A DNA stretch of 19,930 bases from Tieghemiomyces parasiticus (lineage: Eukaryota; Kickxellomycota; Dimargaritomycetes; Dimargaritales; Dimargaritaceae). The stretch is from contig JANBPT010000888.1 of assembly GCA_027575765.1 (NCBI GenBank), positions 1 to 19,930 on the forward strand. The letters run 5' to 3'. A program made the position numbers and the translations under genes. The notes below the pieces were generated by a model. The model had not been told where the DNA came from. It saw only the letters and a program-made list of their open reading frames with translations, and searched no databases. This document shows, piece by piece, positions 9,239 to 19,085 of this stretch; within the stretch, counting starts at the first letter, position 1, and each line of letters opens with the position of its first letter.

Positions 9239-10250
9239 GGCGATGCAGGCACCCGCCAAAGCGGCTAGTGTAGGCAAGGGGTGATGGCGAATGGGGTTCA
9301 CGGACGACACCGGTCAGCGTAGGCAATAGAGCACGGCGCGGGAACGAGGCGGTTTCAGGGGAGGGCAGAGTAAAGGTGGCTTAAGGAGGCAGTGGGAAAG
9401 AGGAGAGGTCTAGGAGAGGAAGGGGATGCCTGGCAGCGCTACTAAAGCGACGATATAGGGTAGAAAGCTAGGAAACGTCGGTTTTAGCGAGGGGCGGATC
9501 GAGGGTCCAAATTAAAACGAGGCGAGCGTTTCGCGGCTGAGCCGTCAGCAGCTGTGTTCCTATGAATTAGATCGGTAGGTGGGGCATAGAATAAGGACTG
9601 TGGATTCGGGTGAGAGGATTCTTCGATATAGCGAAGACCCGTAACGGTTCCGGGAGAGGTTGCCAGGCGTAAAAAAGGGATGGTAAGAATAGACCTGGAG
9701 AGAACAAACTTCGCAGGGTTGATGGCTATGAAAAAAGGGGATTAAGTGAATACGAGTTGGATGACGAGAAGGACGGCGCGTGAAACAGGCGGAATCGGAC
9801 AATTGAAGGGTCCAGGAATTACAGGTGGTAGCGTTGTTAGGAGAGGAGGGGAGAAGAGAGAAGGTGGTTGGTGAAAGTGGAAAAGGTTAGTAAGAACACA
9901 GGGGGGGGAGAATGCGCGAGGAGCATGAACAGGGAAAGAGGAAGTAGCACCCGATAGGCCCAAGTATGGTGTACGCACGAGGGGGGGATAGTGACCAACG
10001 TGAGGGTAAAGGGCGTAAAGCAGAACAGGAGGGAAAGGGTTGGAGAAAAGAGCACCGGGGTGGGCAGATGTAAGGTGGGGGGGGGGAGGCAAAGGAATGG
10101 CGAAAGGCGAAGGAGGGGAGGGAGGTGGGAGGGCCAGGCGGAATCACCACCGCGGCATACAACAAGGGAGAGCGGCCGGTACCAAAAGGGCAAGGGAAGG
10201 TGTGGTTGTGAAGAGGGGACAGATGACCCGCCGTAGGAAATGGAGGCATA
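9239..10250 (-). promoter_or_regulatory. Upstream region of the SET gene, pyrimidine-rich on the coding strand
   Basis: Immediately upstream of the SET-gene ATG, the + strand becomes strikingly purine-rich for about 0.9 kb (9320-10200), with many GGGG, GGAGAG and GAAAG runs, so the gene's own strand is C/T-rich. Long open frames on the minus strand here encode only Pro/Ser/Leu/Phe-rich sequence and follow from this base bias. I infer promoter and 5' leader function. No TATA box or factor site is clear, and a leader intron cannot be excluded. Confidence 0.45.
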
Positions 10251-11779
10251 TAGGGGTTCGACGGACGGAGCCGGCATAGTCCTGTACCGCTTGCAATTGC
10301 CGCAACTTACCTTTTGGTTGACGGGTTGAATACGCCACAGGGGAAGGTTTTACTACTGGTGAAGAAGTCCCGGACGGGGGTCACAACTTCATCCCGAGGG
10401 CCTCGGTGGCGGCCGGGAGGGCAGGGATAGCCGACTGGGCAGGGGGGATGGGCAGGCCGTTCCTGCGGCGTACAGCGCACAGGGGAACCAGCCTTGGCTA
10501 TAGTACCACCCTGACAAATCCGTAACGACCCTGCAAGGCCCCCGCCTCGAACGGAGCTGGTAGAAAGAAAGAAATTACAGTGCACGCCAGCTACGGCTGC
10601 CGTCCGGAGGGCCCGCACGTACCAGCTGCGAGGGTTTAGGGGAAGGAGCGTCAGGATCGTCGCCACCACCCCCCACCCGCGTGCTCGCTACGAGGAGGGG
10701 GTGAGGACAGCCGCAGGGCCAAGTAGGAGCGGACGTGTAATCAATACGTGAAATGGGCCCACCCGCCCCCCCCTCCGGCAACGTGTTCCAGGGGTGTACT
10801 GCCATCCTTGCCCCGGCGAACGTGCCGACGCGGCATGTCCAACGTTCGAACGGCGACCAGCGGATGTGGGTGATTCACCCAGCAGCATTGCCGACCAGTG
10901 GAGTAGGCAGAAGGTGACAGAAGAGGAGGGGACTGGCCCCGTCCAACAATCTGCGCAACATGGCCTACGTAAGCACGCCAGCCCCAGGACGGCGCTCTAT
11001 CGACAGGGACGCGATGGGAAGAGAGGCCGTAGAGCCCCTCACAGTATCGTTCAGTCCTATGCCGATAATGAGGCAGTGAGAAAGGGGAGGAGAGGGATGG
11101 CCAGAAAAGCGACAGTGGCGGACGAGGGTGAGTGGGTAAGAATGAGATGGGTCAGTCAGTCAGTGGTAGTAAAAAAAAAAACGGGGCGGGAAGAGAAGGG
11201 ACCAAGCCGTCGATTTTTGCCTTGGCCAGATGGAGAAAGCCCACCGGTGATTGGCCCAGTGAACCCATTCTGCGAATCCTCTTTCCCCCAACCCTGCAAG
11301 TCGAACCAGTCGCCCACCGGCCTACATGTCCATCCCCAGGGTTCCTCGATATGGGCCGTGAGAGAGGTGAGAGAAGAGGGAGGGATCGGCCTGTGGACAA
11401 GTCGGCTGACCTACGCGGATGCGGGGGTACGCAGATAGGGAGCCAGTAGAGCGGTTCATGACACTGCAACCGACGGGGCGGGAGATGCCAGTGAATGCCC
11501 TACCAGCCTCCTGCAGCCTCTAAGGCCAAGTATGGTGTTTGTCAGATCATAGAGCCTGACACTTAGAACGGGCGTGGGATTGACCTTACCAACTTACTGG
11601 GTATCGTGGAGAAATAGCCAGCCCACTGCAAGCCACGGTGGGTGTAGGGCACCGGTTTTAGTTGGGGAGGATGGCGAACCGCGCGTTACACACAGTACAC
11701 CTCGAGGATAAAGACAAGTCACGTGCCTATTGTTTCCAGGCCAGCCTCGTTGGCTGGCTCATCATAATGATCCTGGGAA
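10251..11779. other. Unassigned intergenic sequence between the SET and Josephin genes
   Basis: No family is recognised. The longest open frame (+, 10794-11438, 214 codons) has no motif, a low-complexity basic middle and an A11 run (about 11170), and I do not call it. Two good-looking minus-strand splice donors (GTAAGT starting at 10311 and about 11598) end short open stretches, the first coding for FFTSSKTFPCGVFNPSTK. They could mark exons of a small gene on the minus strand, but I found no matching partner exon or domain. Confidence 0.4.
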
Positions 11780-13294
11780 TCACTCGGCCACTGCTGAAAG
11801 AACTACAAACACGTGGCCGCCGCACGCCAGCTCTGCGTCCAGGAACGCGCTGACCTGGCAGAGTGGAGAGGTAATCGGATGGACAAGTGGCGTGTGGGCA
11901 GGGTCGTGTGAGGCTAAATTGACAAGAGGAGGGTCGGAAATATGCGGCCCGCCTGATTACTGCGCTGCCTTTAGGCCCTCCTTCCCTTGCGAGGCAACCT
12001 ACCTGTTCCCGATCCACAAAGTATGTCGGCGCCTCTAGAGCCGAGTCCAGGTTCCAGTACGCCCCGTTCAGACGGCGGAGAGCCAACCAGTGACGGCGTT
12101 GCCAGATCCGTTCGGGCGCCTTGTTGAGAATGAGGCCCAGGGCCCGGTCGAGAGGGATCTCGGCCGCACCCTTGCGCCGGTCGAACCACTCTATCCCGTA
12201 GCCCTTAGTGCGTAGGGCCGCGGTGAGGACGTTGATGTCGTAGTCTCCCATGCCGAGTGCCAGTCGGTGTGGGTTCCACCGTAGCCACCCGCCCCCTTCA
12301 AGCTTGCGAGAGGCGTTTCCCAGGTCGGTGGCGATGGCCTCCAGATCACGTTGGCTAAACACCGGGCCCTGGAGCTGGCAGAGTCGAGAGATGGCGGGTA
12401 GGGTACGCATGGGTGGTCAGTGCAAGTGAGGTGAGCGAGGAGGTGGGGAGCGGGGCCACTGTGGCGGTTCGGCCTGTGGTATAGACCCTGCAGCGGATGG
12501 CCGACCGATCGGGCGGATTGCATGCCCCATGACACAGAGGCAGGAGCTGCGAACCCGCACCATAGAAGCACCAGGACTGTGCCTGGCTGGTTTTTTTTCC
12601 CGCGCCTGTCCGGGACTCCATACGAACCACTCGGTGGGTACCGCGGGCAATTCTCGCGATGCCCATAAGTCAAGTGGCACGCACCTGCCAAGTTCGGCTC
12701 TCTCATCTTAAGTTACAGCCGGGCGGCTTGCGAGGTGTCAGCGTGTATGTAGGGGTAGGGGGGGGAGACAGCATGACGTACCAGGTTATTAAGCGTATGC
12801 TGTGAGTGGCGAGTCCAGGCATAGGCGCAGATAGAGTACATGCGGGCGAGGAGGAGGGGGGCATGGATAGGTGGACGGTCAGTATGAGGTGGCCAGTGGT
12901 ATAAAGGACGGCCGGAAATGAGCAGTCGGTCTTGGCCCTCTGGCACGGTCCCGCCCGAGAACCTCGCTCGGTACCGTTCTGAGGGCAGATAGACTAAGGC
13001 CGCGCCACATAGAGCCTAGGCTAGCCTTCTCGGAATGAGGGTGGGTGTCTTGCTCCCAAATCGACAAGTTTGGAGAATGGGTCCCCGTCTCGGATCGGCC
13101 ATGACTGGTGCTCTTCTCCTGGGACTGACCAGTCCACATTCACAGGCGTCTGCCAGGACAGAGGCTTTTATCGTCGTATAGTAGCGAAGGCAGTGCATGT
13201 GAGGAGAGTACGTGGGCTTGGGTTAGTCTCGGGCACTTACCATGGCACAGAGCCAGTAGGTCTGGCGCTCGTGGTAGATGAGCTGGTCGGACAT
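11780..13294 (-). CDS. Josephin-domain deubiquitinase (JOSD-like), four exons
   Basis: Cysteine protease of the Josephin (ataxin-3/JOSD) family, which cleaves ubiquitin from proteins. Exons on the minus strand are 13294-13241, 12799-12782, 12374-12003 and 11854-11780, joined to 172 residues, close to the size of animal JOSD1/2. Introns are 441, 407 and 148 nt, all GT-AG with donors GTAAGT, GTACGT and GTAGGT, all phase 0. The joined protein starts MSDQLIYHERQ, so Gln11 fits the oxyanion-hole Gln. LCAM-HTLNNL-LQGPVF across exons 1-3 holds catalytic Cys16. GMGDYDINVL and GYGIEWFDRRK are typical core motifs. His119 lies in RRHWLAL and Asn132 in YWNLDS, completing the triad. Exon 4 gives FLDAELACGGHVFVVL, the family's last strand. 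No ubiquitin-interacting motif follows, so this is the short JOSD type rather than ataxin-3. The second exon is only 18 nt. It lies head-to-head with the RraA-like gene. Confidence 0.92.
12782..12799 (-). other. 18-nt microexon of the Josephin gene
   Basis: Six codons, HTLNNL, lie between a CACAG acceptor and a GTACGT donor. They supply the segment that follows the catalytic Cys in all Josephins (CA-H-LNN). Leaving them out keeps the reading frame but removes the residues directly after the nucleophile, so a skipped transcript would be expected to give an inactive protein. Confidence 0.88.
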
Positions 13295-14959
13295 GTATGG
13301 CCAAGTCCGGTCGAAATGCACAGGGTCCGGCGACGGGGGTAAATGGTAGGTGCAGAGTTGATAAGAGAGAGGCGGAGGTGGGTTGAGGGGAAGGGGAGGA
13401 GGCACAGAGTGAGGATGGTAGTGGAGAGAGGGAGGGGAGGGGTTAAAGAGGGGCGGATAGTTGGGACCCCGAAGGTACAAGGTGCCGAGCTAGCAGCTTG
13501 GGCGGAGGTTGGTTATAAAGGGGGGGAGGGGTCAGGCGACAAGGCCGTCTACACACCACCCAGTGTTGGCCAGGGAGTGCAAAGTTGTCGTGCAGTTGGG
13601 TCGACGGAAGGCAGAAAAGAACAAGGTGCGCAGTGGGCTGTGCTCGGTGAGGTCCCTAGAGCGGTGGAAAAAAAAGGAAGGTAAATGCGCCTGGTACCCG
13701 AGGAACCACCAAGGCTCTGGCTGGCCTAGGAATTGTCGGGCCAGTGGAAATCCAAAGAAGGGGCGTGTTGTGGCTGCTTATGAGTTAGAGCCAGGCCCAG
13801 CAAATTCCGAAGGGAAGGGGTAGCGAAGAGGGCGGAAAGGCGGGCCGTTGCTGAGATATAGCGCGCAGCACACGAGCGCCCTAGGCAGGGCTGGCCAGGT
13901 TGAAACACCGCCCCAGGTCACAGCTAGTGTCTGACGGTGGCGGCGGTCGATGAAGCAGGTGAGTGGGGTGGGTAAGGAGAGGGGCCACACCAGATAGCCG
14001 CCAGCGGTCAAGTCATATGGCCGGATGGAAAGCCGGCCAAGAGGGGATAAAGGGACGGTGACTCCCTCAGCCTAACGAGAAAAAGAACGGCTCTGTTTTG
14101 TGGGTGGGTGTGGCCCCGTGTAACTTGATAAAACGCGTCGGTCAGACCAAATGACACTGGTCGTCTCCGCCCCAAAGCGAAAGGCTGAGGTCGTTAGGCT
14201 CTGCCCACCCAACCTTATGGGACGCCGGGGGTACGGGCGTGGCGACCGTCCCGAGGCTTGAGCCGCTGTGATGGCTAGAGCCGTCGAGCTGCACAGGCTA
14301 TGCCTCGGGCGCCATATCGTAGCCGAACACGAAGAGGAGTCCAAGAGGCACTCTGAGTCAGGCCACCTGAGAATTGGCGGCTATTTCACAGCCATGGGGG
14401 GGGGCTCTACATCTGTCGGGCGGAATCAAGCGCCGGTATATACCCTGCCACTCAGCCCCCCCCCTACTCTCGTCAAAGTTGGTTTGCATTGTGCGAATGG
14501 ACTCAGTAAGCGGCAGCGGCTACCAAAGGTCCGACAGTATGGTCTGGTAGATGAGGAGCGTTGCTGTGCTACGTCTGGATCAATGTTTCTGTATCTTTTG
14601 CTGAATCTACCACCGGAATCAAGAGGGGTGGGAAAGCAGGCCTGCGTGACAATCATGGGCCATAGCACTAGCCAGCATCATCATCGGCAAGTACCCACCC
14701 CTTCTCAGTCGCCCGGTTCTGTTACATGTGATTATTACCTGGGGTATTATAGGAGGGAACTTCCGGCTGCGGTCACACCAGATTGGCCACCTTCTTTTCC
14801 TTCCTACTGCAATTACGAGTCCAACTGCTCTGACTTTCCGTGTTCCTTCTTTCGTTGTAGCTAGGGGTTTTTTTATGGCCTGTCTATATTGAAGCTGCAC
14901 GCCAACTATAGCCAAGTTTTCTATGGCCCAGTAGCCCGGCCCCAACCGTGAATCAAATC
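13295..14959. promoter_or_regulatory. Divergent intergenic region between the Josephin and RraA-like genes
   Basis: A 1,665-base head-to-head spacer. Next to the Josephin ATG (13295-13530) the + strand is purine-rich, so the gene's own strand is C/T-rich. Next to the RraA-like ATG the + strand turns moderately C/T-rich (about 14780-14860). An 11-bp perfect inverted repeat (G9CT and AGC9) sits at 14396-14464. Several frames of 60-200 codons are open, including + 14268-14864, but none shows a domain, and I read the region as regulatory or unassigned. Confidence 0.4.
14396..14464. repeat. Inverted repeat, G9CT/AGC9 hairpin
   Basis: The left arm is nine G then CT (14396-14406), and the right arm is AG then nine C (14454-14464). 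They match perfectly over 11 bp with a 47-nt loop. The loop contains the self-complementary ten-mer GGTATATACC (14435-14444). Function is unknown. It lies about 500 bases upstream of the RraA-like start. Confidence 0.7.
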
Positions 14960-16225
14960 ATGCAGAACACTGCACAGAACATGTTATGGCAGGAGCTGGC
15001 CGTCTTCGGCAGCTGTGACGTAAGTGGGCCCCCAGCGAAATTGATGGTAACCAGTGCTAGTGAGGCCAAGCATAGCCATGTCGTGAAGAGCCAGAACTCC
15101 AAAGCCAGCAGTGGCTAGAATGCGCAGTCCCCAACTACTGCGACATGTCCGTACAGCCTCGGCGAGGATCGTATGTGGGGCCACCCATTCCCCATTACCC
15201 TCCTTCTGTGCTAAAATATCATATTCAACTTGCGGAACAATCGAAACTACATCCTGAACCAGGTCGCTGACGCCCTGTCGACGCTTGGGGTACGAGGTTT
15301 TATTCCCAATATCAACCTACTTGCACCTCACTCCCTGGACCTCAATGTCAAAGTAATCGGGCCGGCGTATACCGTCAAAGTAAGTGGTGTGTGATCCTTG
15401 GCAACCCGTTGCATCTACTTCGCAGAGAAAGCTGCGGCGGTCTTCCTGCTAATCATTTACCTCGGCTCGTAGCCAATATCGGAATCCAACCCAACTCGGA
15501 CAGATGGTCAAAATCGGGGATATTACCAAGAGCGCGGATAACCGTCCCATCCGATCTGACCACTTCGTAGATAAGCTACCCGAAGGAGCCGTCCTAGTCA
15601 TCACGGCGCCACACGACTGCACCAATGCGGTGGTGGGCGGACTACTAGCTGGACGAGCGAAGGTGCGTGGCGCCCGGGGAATCGTAGCGGACGGACGGGT
15701 CCGGGATTTAGCCGAACTGCAGGCCCTGGGTTTACCGGTAAGCTTACAGATGACCCAAGCTAAAGCTGGACGGCCAATTAGCCAGTCAATCCGGAAGATG
15801 GCAGCGCCATCAATTTGTCGTTTAGATTTACAAAAAAAAAAGAATAGAATAGAAAATTACGATTTTTCGTATCCTTCTTCACCAGCTCCCTTGACTGACA
15901 TTCACAATGTTTCCCTGTCCAGGTTTTTGCCCGCGGCCTGTCCTGTACGGGAACACGTGGCCGGGTCCGGCCGGCGCCCTGCACAGAAGATAGTGGTCCG
16001 GCCTCCGTCACCGTTGAGCACGGCGAGGACAGTATGCCAATCTTGGTGACTAGCGGCGATACGATGGTCGCCGATGTGAATGGGGTCATGCGTATCCCGG
16101 CTGCTCACCTAGCCCGTGTGGTAGAACTGTGCCAGAAGTCACGGCCAATCGAGGAGCGGTGCATGGCGGATATCCAGGCGGGGCACGGGTTCCAAAAGAC
16201 ACTGGCCAAGTACCGCCCATCCTAA
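14960..16225 (+). CDS. RraA / 4-hydroxy-4-methyl-2-oxoglutarate aldolase family protein, four exons
   Basis: Member of the RraA/HMG-aldolase fold, a metal-dependent family that splits 4-hydroxy-4-methyl-2-oxoglutarate or decarboxylates oxaloacetate. The true substrate of fungal members is not certain. Exons are 14960-15019, 15263-15379, 15504-15737 and 15923-16225, giving 237 residues. Introns are 243, 124 and 185 nt with GTAAGT, GTAAGT and GTAAGC donors and CAG acceptors, all phase 0. Joining exon 1 to 2 gives SCD-VADALSTLGV, the family's usual N-terminal helix (CDVSDAL type). Exon 2 ends IGPAYTVK. Exon 3 carries the active-site signature G-x20-R-D-x2-E: Gly105, Arg126, Asp127, Glu130 in GLLAGRAK...VADGRVRDLAE. 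Exon 3 to 4 joins GLP-VFARGL. The C-terminal part contains VTSGDTMVADVNGVMRIPA and ends DIQAGHGFQKTLAKYRPS, as in fungal relatives. Exon 1 has no alternative start in the exon 2 frame, which meets a stop at 15212. All key residues are present, so the protein should be functional. Confidence 0.93.
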
Positions 16226-16739
16226 CCTTACCAAGTGGTACGTTTGCAGGTGCAACCACTATCCACGCTTCTCATTTAGTAAAGGCCATATTTACAACAA
16301 TTGCATTTAGCTCACCTAGGGTGGAATTCAGATTGGCCGAATATACCATACTTGATGACTAGTACCAATGCCGTGATGCAGCTATACTATGAGGGAAGCA
16401 CCTGAATCCATATCAGGAATGTTGGCATGTATAAGGCTCTTTATTAAACCTGGCAAGTGATCCAAAGAGGACAGCACAGATATGTGAATTCGGTACGTAG
16501 TCTAAGGTGTTGTACGTCGGGGTTAATAATTTGCTTTCCTATTTTCATCAGTCCGGCTATCCTCTTCGCTTTAACGGCCAGATGGAAGCATTTACTTCCC
16601 GCCGCCATAGTGTCGAATATTAGACATTTGCCAATGGCGGAAAAATACTTTGGTCACATACCTGGGATGCATCTAAAATCGATGCGTGAGACATGGCGAT
16701 GAGGTCAAATCATCGAATAATATGAAGCTGGAGGTCTCA
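16226..16739. other. 3' flank of the RraA-like gene with a possible SRA-domain fragment
   Basis: The first 300 bases hold no recognised feature. A + strand open stretch at about 16560-16702 codes for ...EKYFGHIPGMHLKSMRETWR and then a stop. FGHIPG is the opening motif of SRA (YDG, UHRF1-like) domains, which bind methylated DNA. The match is short and nothing upstream or downstream completes the domain clearly, so this is at most a broken fragment next to mariner copy B. Confidence 0.3.
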
Positions 16740-17970
16740 GATCGTAGTGTTTCAGATAAAGCCTAGGAGAGTTAACAATGCCCAATCGATTGGTATAATC
16801 CATTCTAGGATTAAACCATTTCCAACTTCACACCTTGCTTTTTTAAACCATCCATCATGACTACTTTTCGAACGCCACTCCTCCACACCACCCAAATTAA
16901 CCAGGCATGATGTATGGGTCCTTATTGTTAATCACCATCTGGAGGGCCGCAAAGCAGATGCTATTCTAAATGTTTTGACTTCCACACTGGGCCCAGCTGC
17001 CCCTGGCCACTCCACCACCTACAGGTGGCTGGCTAGCTTTCGCACCGGTCACTACTCTTTTGCAGATGACCCTTGTCCTGGCCGCCCATCAGATGACATT
17101 GGTAGATATTAGGAGGGTGTGATCCTGAGACGGCTAAAGGAAGACCCTCAACAGACTGCTGAGCAGCTGACCTGGGCCTGTCATACTTCCCCCTAGTACC
17201 ATGCACAATGTCCTGCGCAGGGACCTCTACAACCTCACCGATGACCAGTACCATTAGCGGCTACGGTTTGCTCACTGTGTTCTTGGAGGAGTTTGACGGG
17301 GGCCAGTGACTACCTGCTGGACTCCATCATCACAGGCGACGAGACCGGGATGTACCTTTATGATCCTACCCCCTACTGGCTCTAGTCGCCGGAGGTGGTG
17401 CCCTACATGTGGCCCTGTCCCAACTGAGACTCACTAAGGCCATACCATACCCAAGGTGATACTGACCATTTATTTCACCAGGCGTGGCCTACTACACCTG
17501 AGTGTCAAGCCTCCCTGGTGCCAGGGTCTCCGCCGAACTCTATGTAGAGTACGGGCTGGAGCCCACGGTCCAGGCCTGAGTGGAGGCACATGGAAGTCTG
17601 GACCATCACTCTTTGCAGCTTCACCATGATAATGCACTACCACATTGTGCTGCAGCTACCCAGGCCTACATTTCCGCCTCTAGACTTAAACCTCTGTCAG
17701 CCCCTCCCTACAGTCCTGATCTGCCCTCCCAGCGACATCTGGCTGTTCAGGAGTGTCAAACAGCGGCTGAGGAGTAGGAAGTTCAACACACTGGAGGCAA
17801 GTCGTGGGCGCCTGGCAATCGGAACTTTCCAGACTCCTGCCAAGTGGCTTTAGAGCCTGCATTAATAGCTGGATAGAAATGGCTCGCTGAGTGGTGCAGA
17901 GTGATGGTGGTTATATTGTCTACCCATCCATTGACTTCGAAAATTGGCACACGCTTGTATAGCATCTATA
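16740..17970 (+). mobile_element. Mariner-type transposon relic, copy B
   Basis: The best preserved of three mariner relics, on the + strand. From a start near 16858 (MTTFRTPLLHTT) it shows EGRKADAILNVL, TTYRWLASFRTGHYSFADDPCPGRPSDD (16900-17100), then the catalytic block GDETGMYLYDPTPYW (about 17340-17385), the second block HHDNALPHCAAAT (about 17620-17665) and the third block PPYSPDL followed, one frame over, by PSDIWLFRSVKQRL (about 17700-17770). These are the three Asp positions of D,D34D mariner transposases. Stops and frameshifts occur throughout, so it is dead. The left end is set where similarity to copy A stops (about 16740), and the right end is approximate. No clean inverted terminal repeats or TA target duplication could be fixed. 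Confidence 0.87.
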
Positions 17971-18189
17971 TTATTACTATATACCTTTATCACCCTGCAT
18001 GGAGCTCCTTTGGCGCCGGTTTACCTTTCTATACCAGCCGAGGCTGAGCGGTATGGAGACGGGAATTGGACGTCGGAATGGCAACGGCACTAAGCTAACC
18101 AAAGGAGTGAATATCCACCGGACCCAGGTAGAAAGGTACGGGTTCTAAACCGACGCCATGTCCCTAACGATAGTATAGGTGGCGCTCTA

Positions 18190-19085
18190 TATATTAAGAC
18201 ACCCAAATCTAAATGACGGTTATTCAATATAATTGCCACCATCCTGTATCGCTCGGCGAGCTCTTTCAACCCAGCCATCGTAACAGGCTCTAAAGCCATT
18301 TGGTTGGTCGTAGGGGGCTTGGTACTTGGGTGCAACTGGCCCCATCTGGGTAAAATAACCACTCTGCCTTCCCTTCAACGTGCCCTTAGGTATGACACAG
18401 CCCGGGTGAGTCTGGGTTGAAACAGGTGCCCCTAGTCGTTCTCACTTGTGGCAGTCAAGCCCAGCAGGTACGCACTGGCCCGTCGAACTCTTCTAGGAAA
18501 ACGGTGGCAATAATGTACCTGCTGGCGGTGCTGGTCGCTGGTGGGGTTGCGGGGGACCCGGCAGTTGAAAAGGCCATGTCATCACAGATTCCTGCGCAGG
18601 GGGTTGTGCACAGTGGTAGGGGAAGTGGGCCAGACATGGGCTAGTTGGTCCGCAGTCAGTGGAGAGTCCTCCTCCGGCAGTCTCAGAGCTATAGCCCCGC
18701 AAAGTTTGCCAATGCTGTCTGATGGGTGGCCAAACCAAGGCTCCTCTTCTAAGGAGCAGTGGCCTGTACAACAGGCGAGCTTGTCTCTTGTTGACGGTGA
18801 TACGGCCAGATGCAGCCTATCCCAGCAGGACGCTCAGTTCATGCTAATGGCTATCTGCCTTGCGGCCCGCATACTGACATTGTTAAACGAGGACCTGCAC
18901 ATCAGGATTAGTAGATTTGGGCGGGGTGGGGGATGGGACTTCGGAAGTCGACACAACGAAAGAATAAAATACATATATATATTGGAAGTGAGGAACGTTC
19001 CGATCCTGATATGGTCATGCCACTCAACCCTTCGCCTTCGACGGCCTTAGCTTTCATCTACAGCGCCAAGATCTAAAACCTCAAG
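18190..19085 (-). mobile_element. Mariner-type transposon relic with internal deletion, copy C
   Basis: A third, shorter mariner relic on the minus strand. Its N-terminal part (TTSEVPSPTPP near 18950, an AGRKAD-like segment near 18855, GHPSDSIG near 18730, then NPLRRNL near 18600) matches copies A and B, as does the region near 18420-18500. The sequence then jumps to the extreme C-terminal region: KWL, stop, and the downstream stretch at 18200-18310 aligns with copy B at 17845-17950. The second and third catalytic blocks are therefore deleted, a loss of roughly 400-500 bp. Similarity upstream of the start extends to about 19085. Ends are approximate. Confidence 0.72.

Noticed and set aside
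9239..9310. Extension of the SET protein to a GTG at 9310
   Set aside because: Non-ATG starts are rare in fungal nuclear genes, and ATG 9238 leaves a normal N-terminus ahead of the PHD finger.
9837..10277. Pro/Ser/Leu/Phe-rich minus-strand open frames of 116-146 codons
   Set aside because: They arise from the purine-rich + strand, overlap one another in different frames, and show no conserved motif.
10311..10420. Possible minus-strand exon ending FFTSSKTFPCGVFNPSTK at a GTAAGT donor
   Set aside because: The donor is good, but I found no acceptor-flanked partner exon and no recognisable protein family. A second donor near 11598 has the same problem.
10794..11438. 214-codon open frame on the + strand in the SET-Josephin spacer
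   Set aside because: No domain or motif, basic low-complexity middle, a long A run inside, and no splice or context support. It is likely a chance open frame in GC-rich DNA.
14072..14344. Minus-strand frame with VIWSD, suspected Tc1 transposase block
   Set aside because: Only a five-residue resemblance, with none of the other Tc1 motifs around it.
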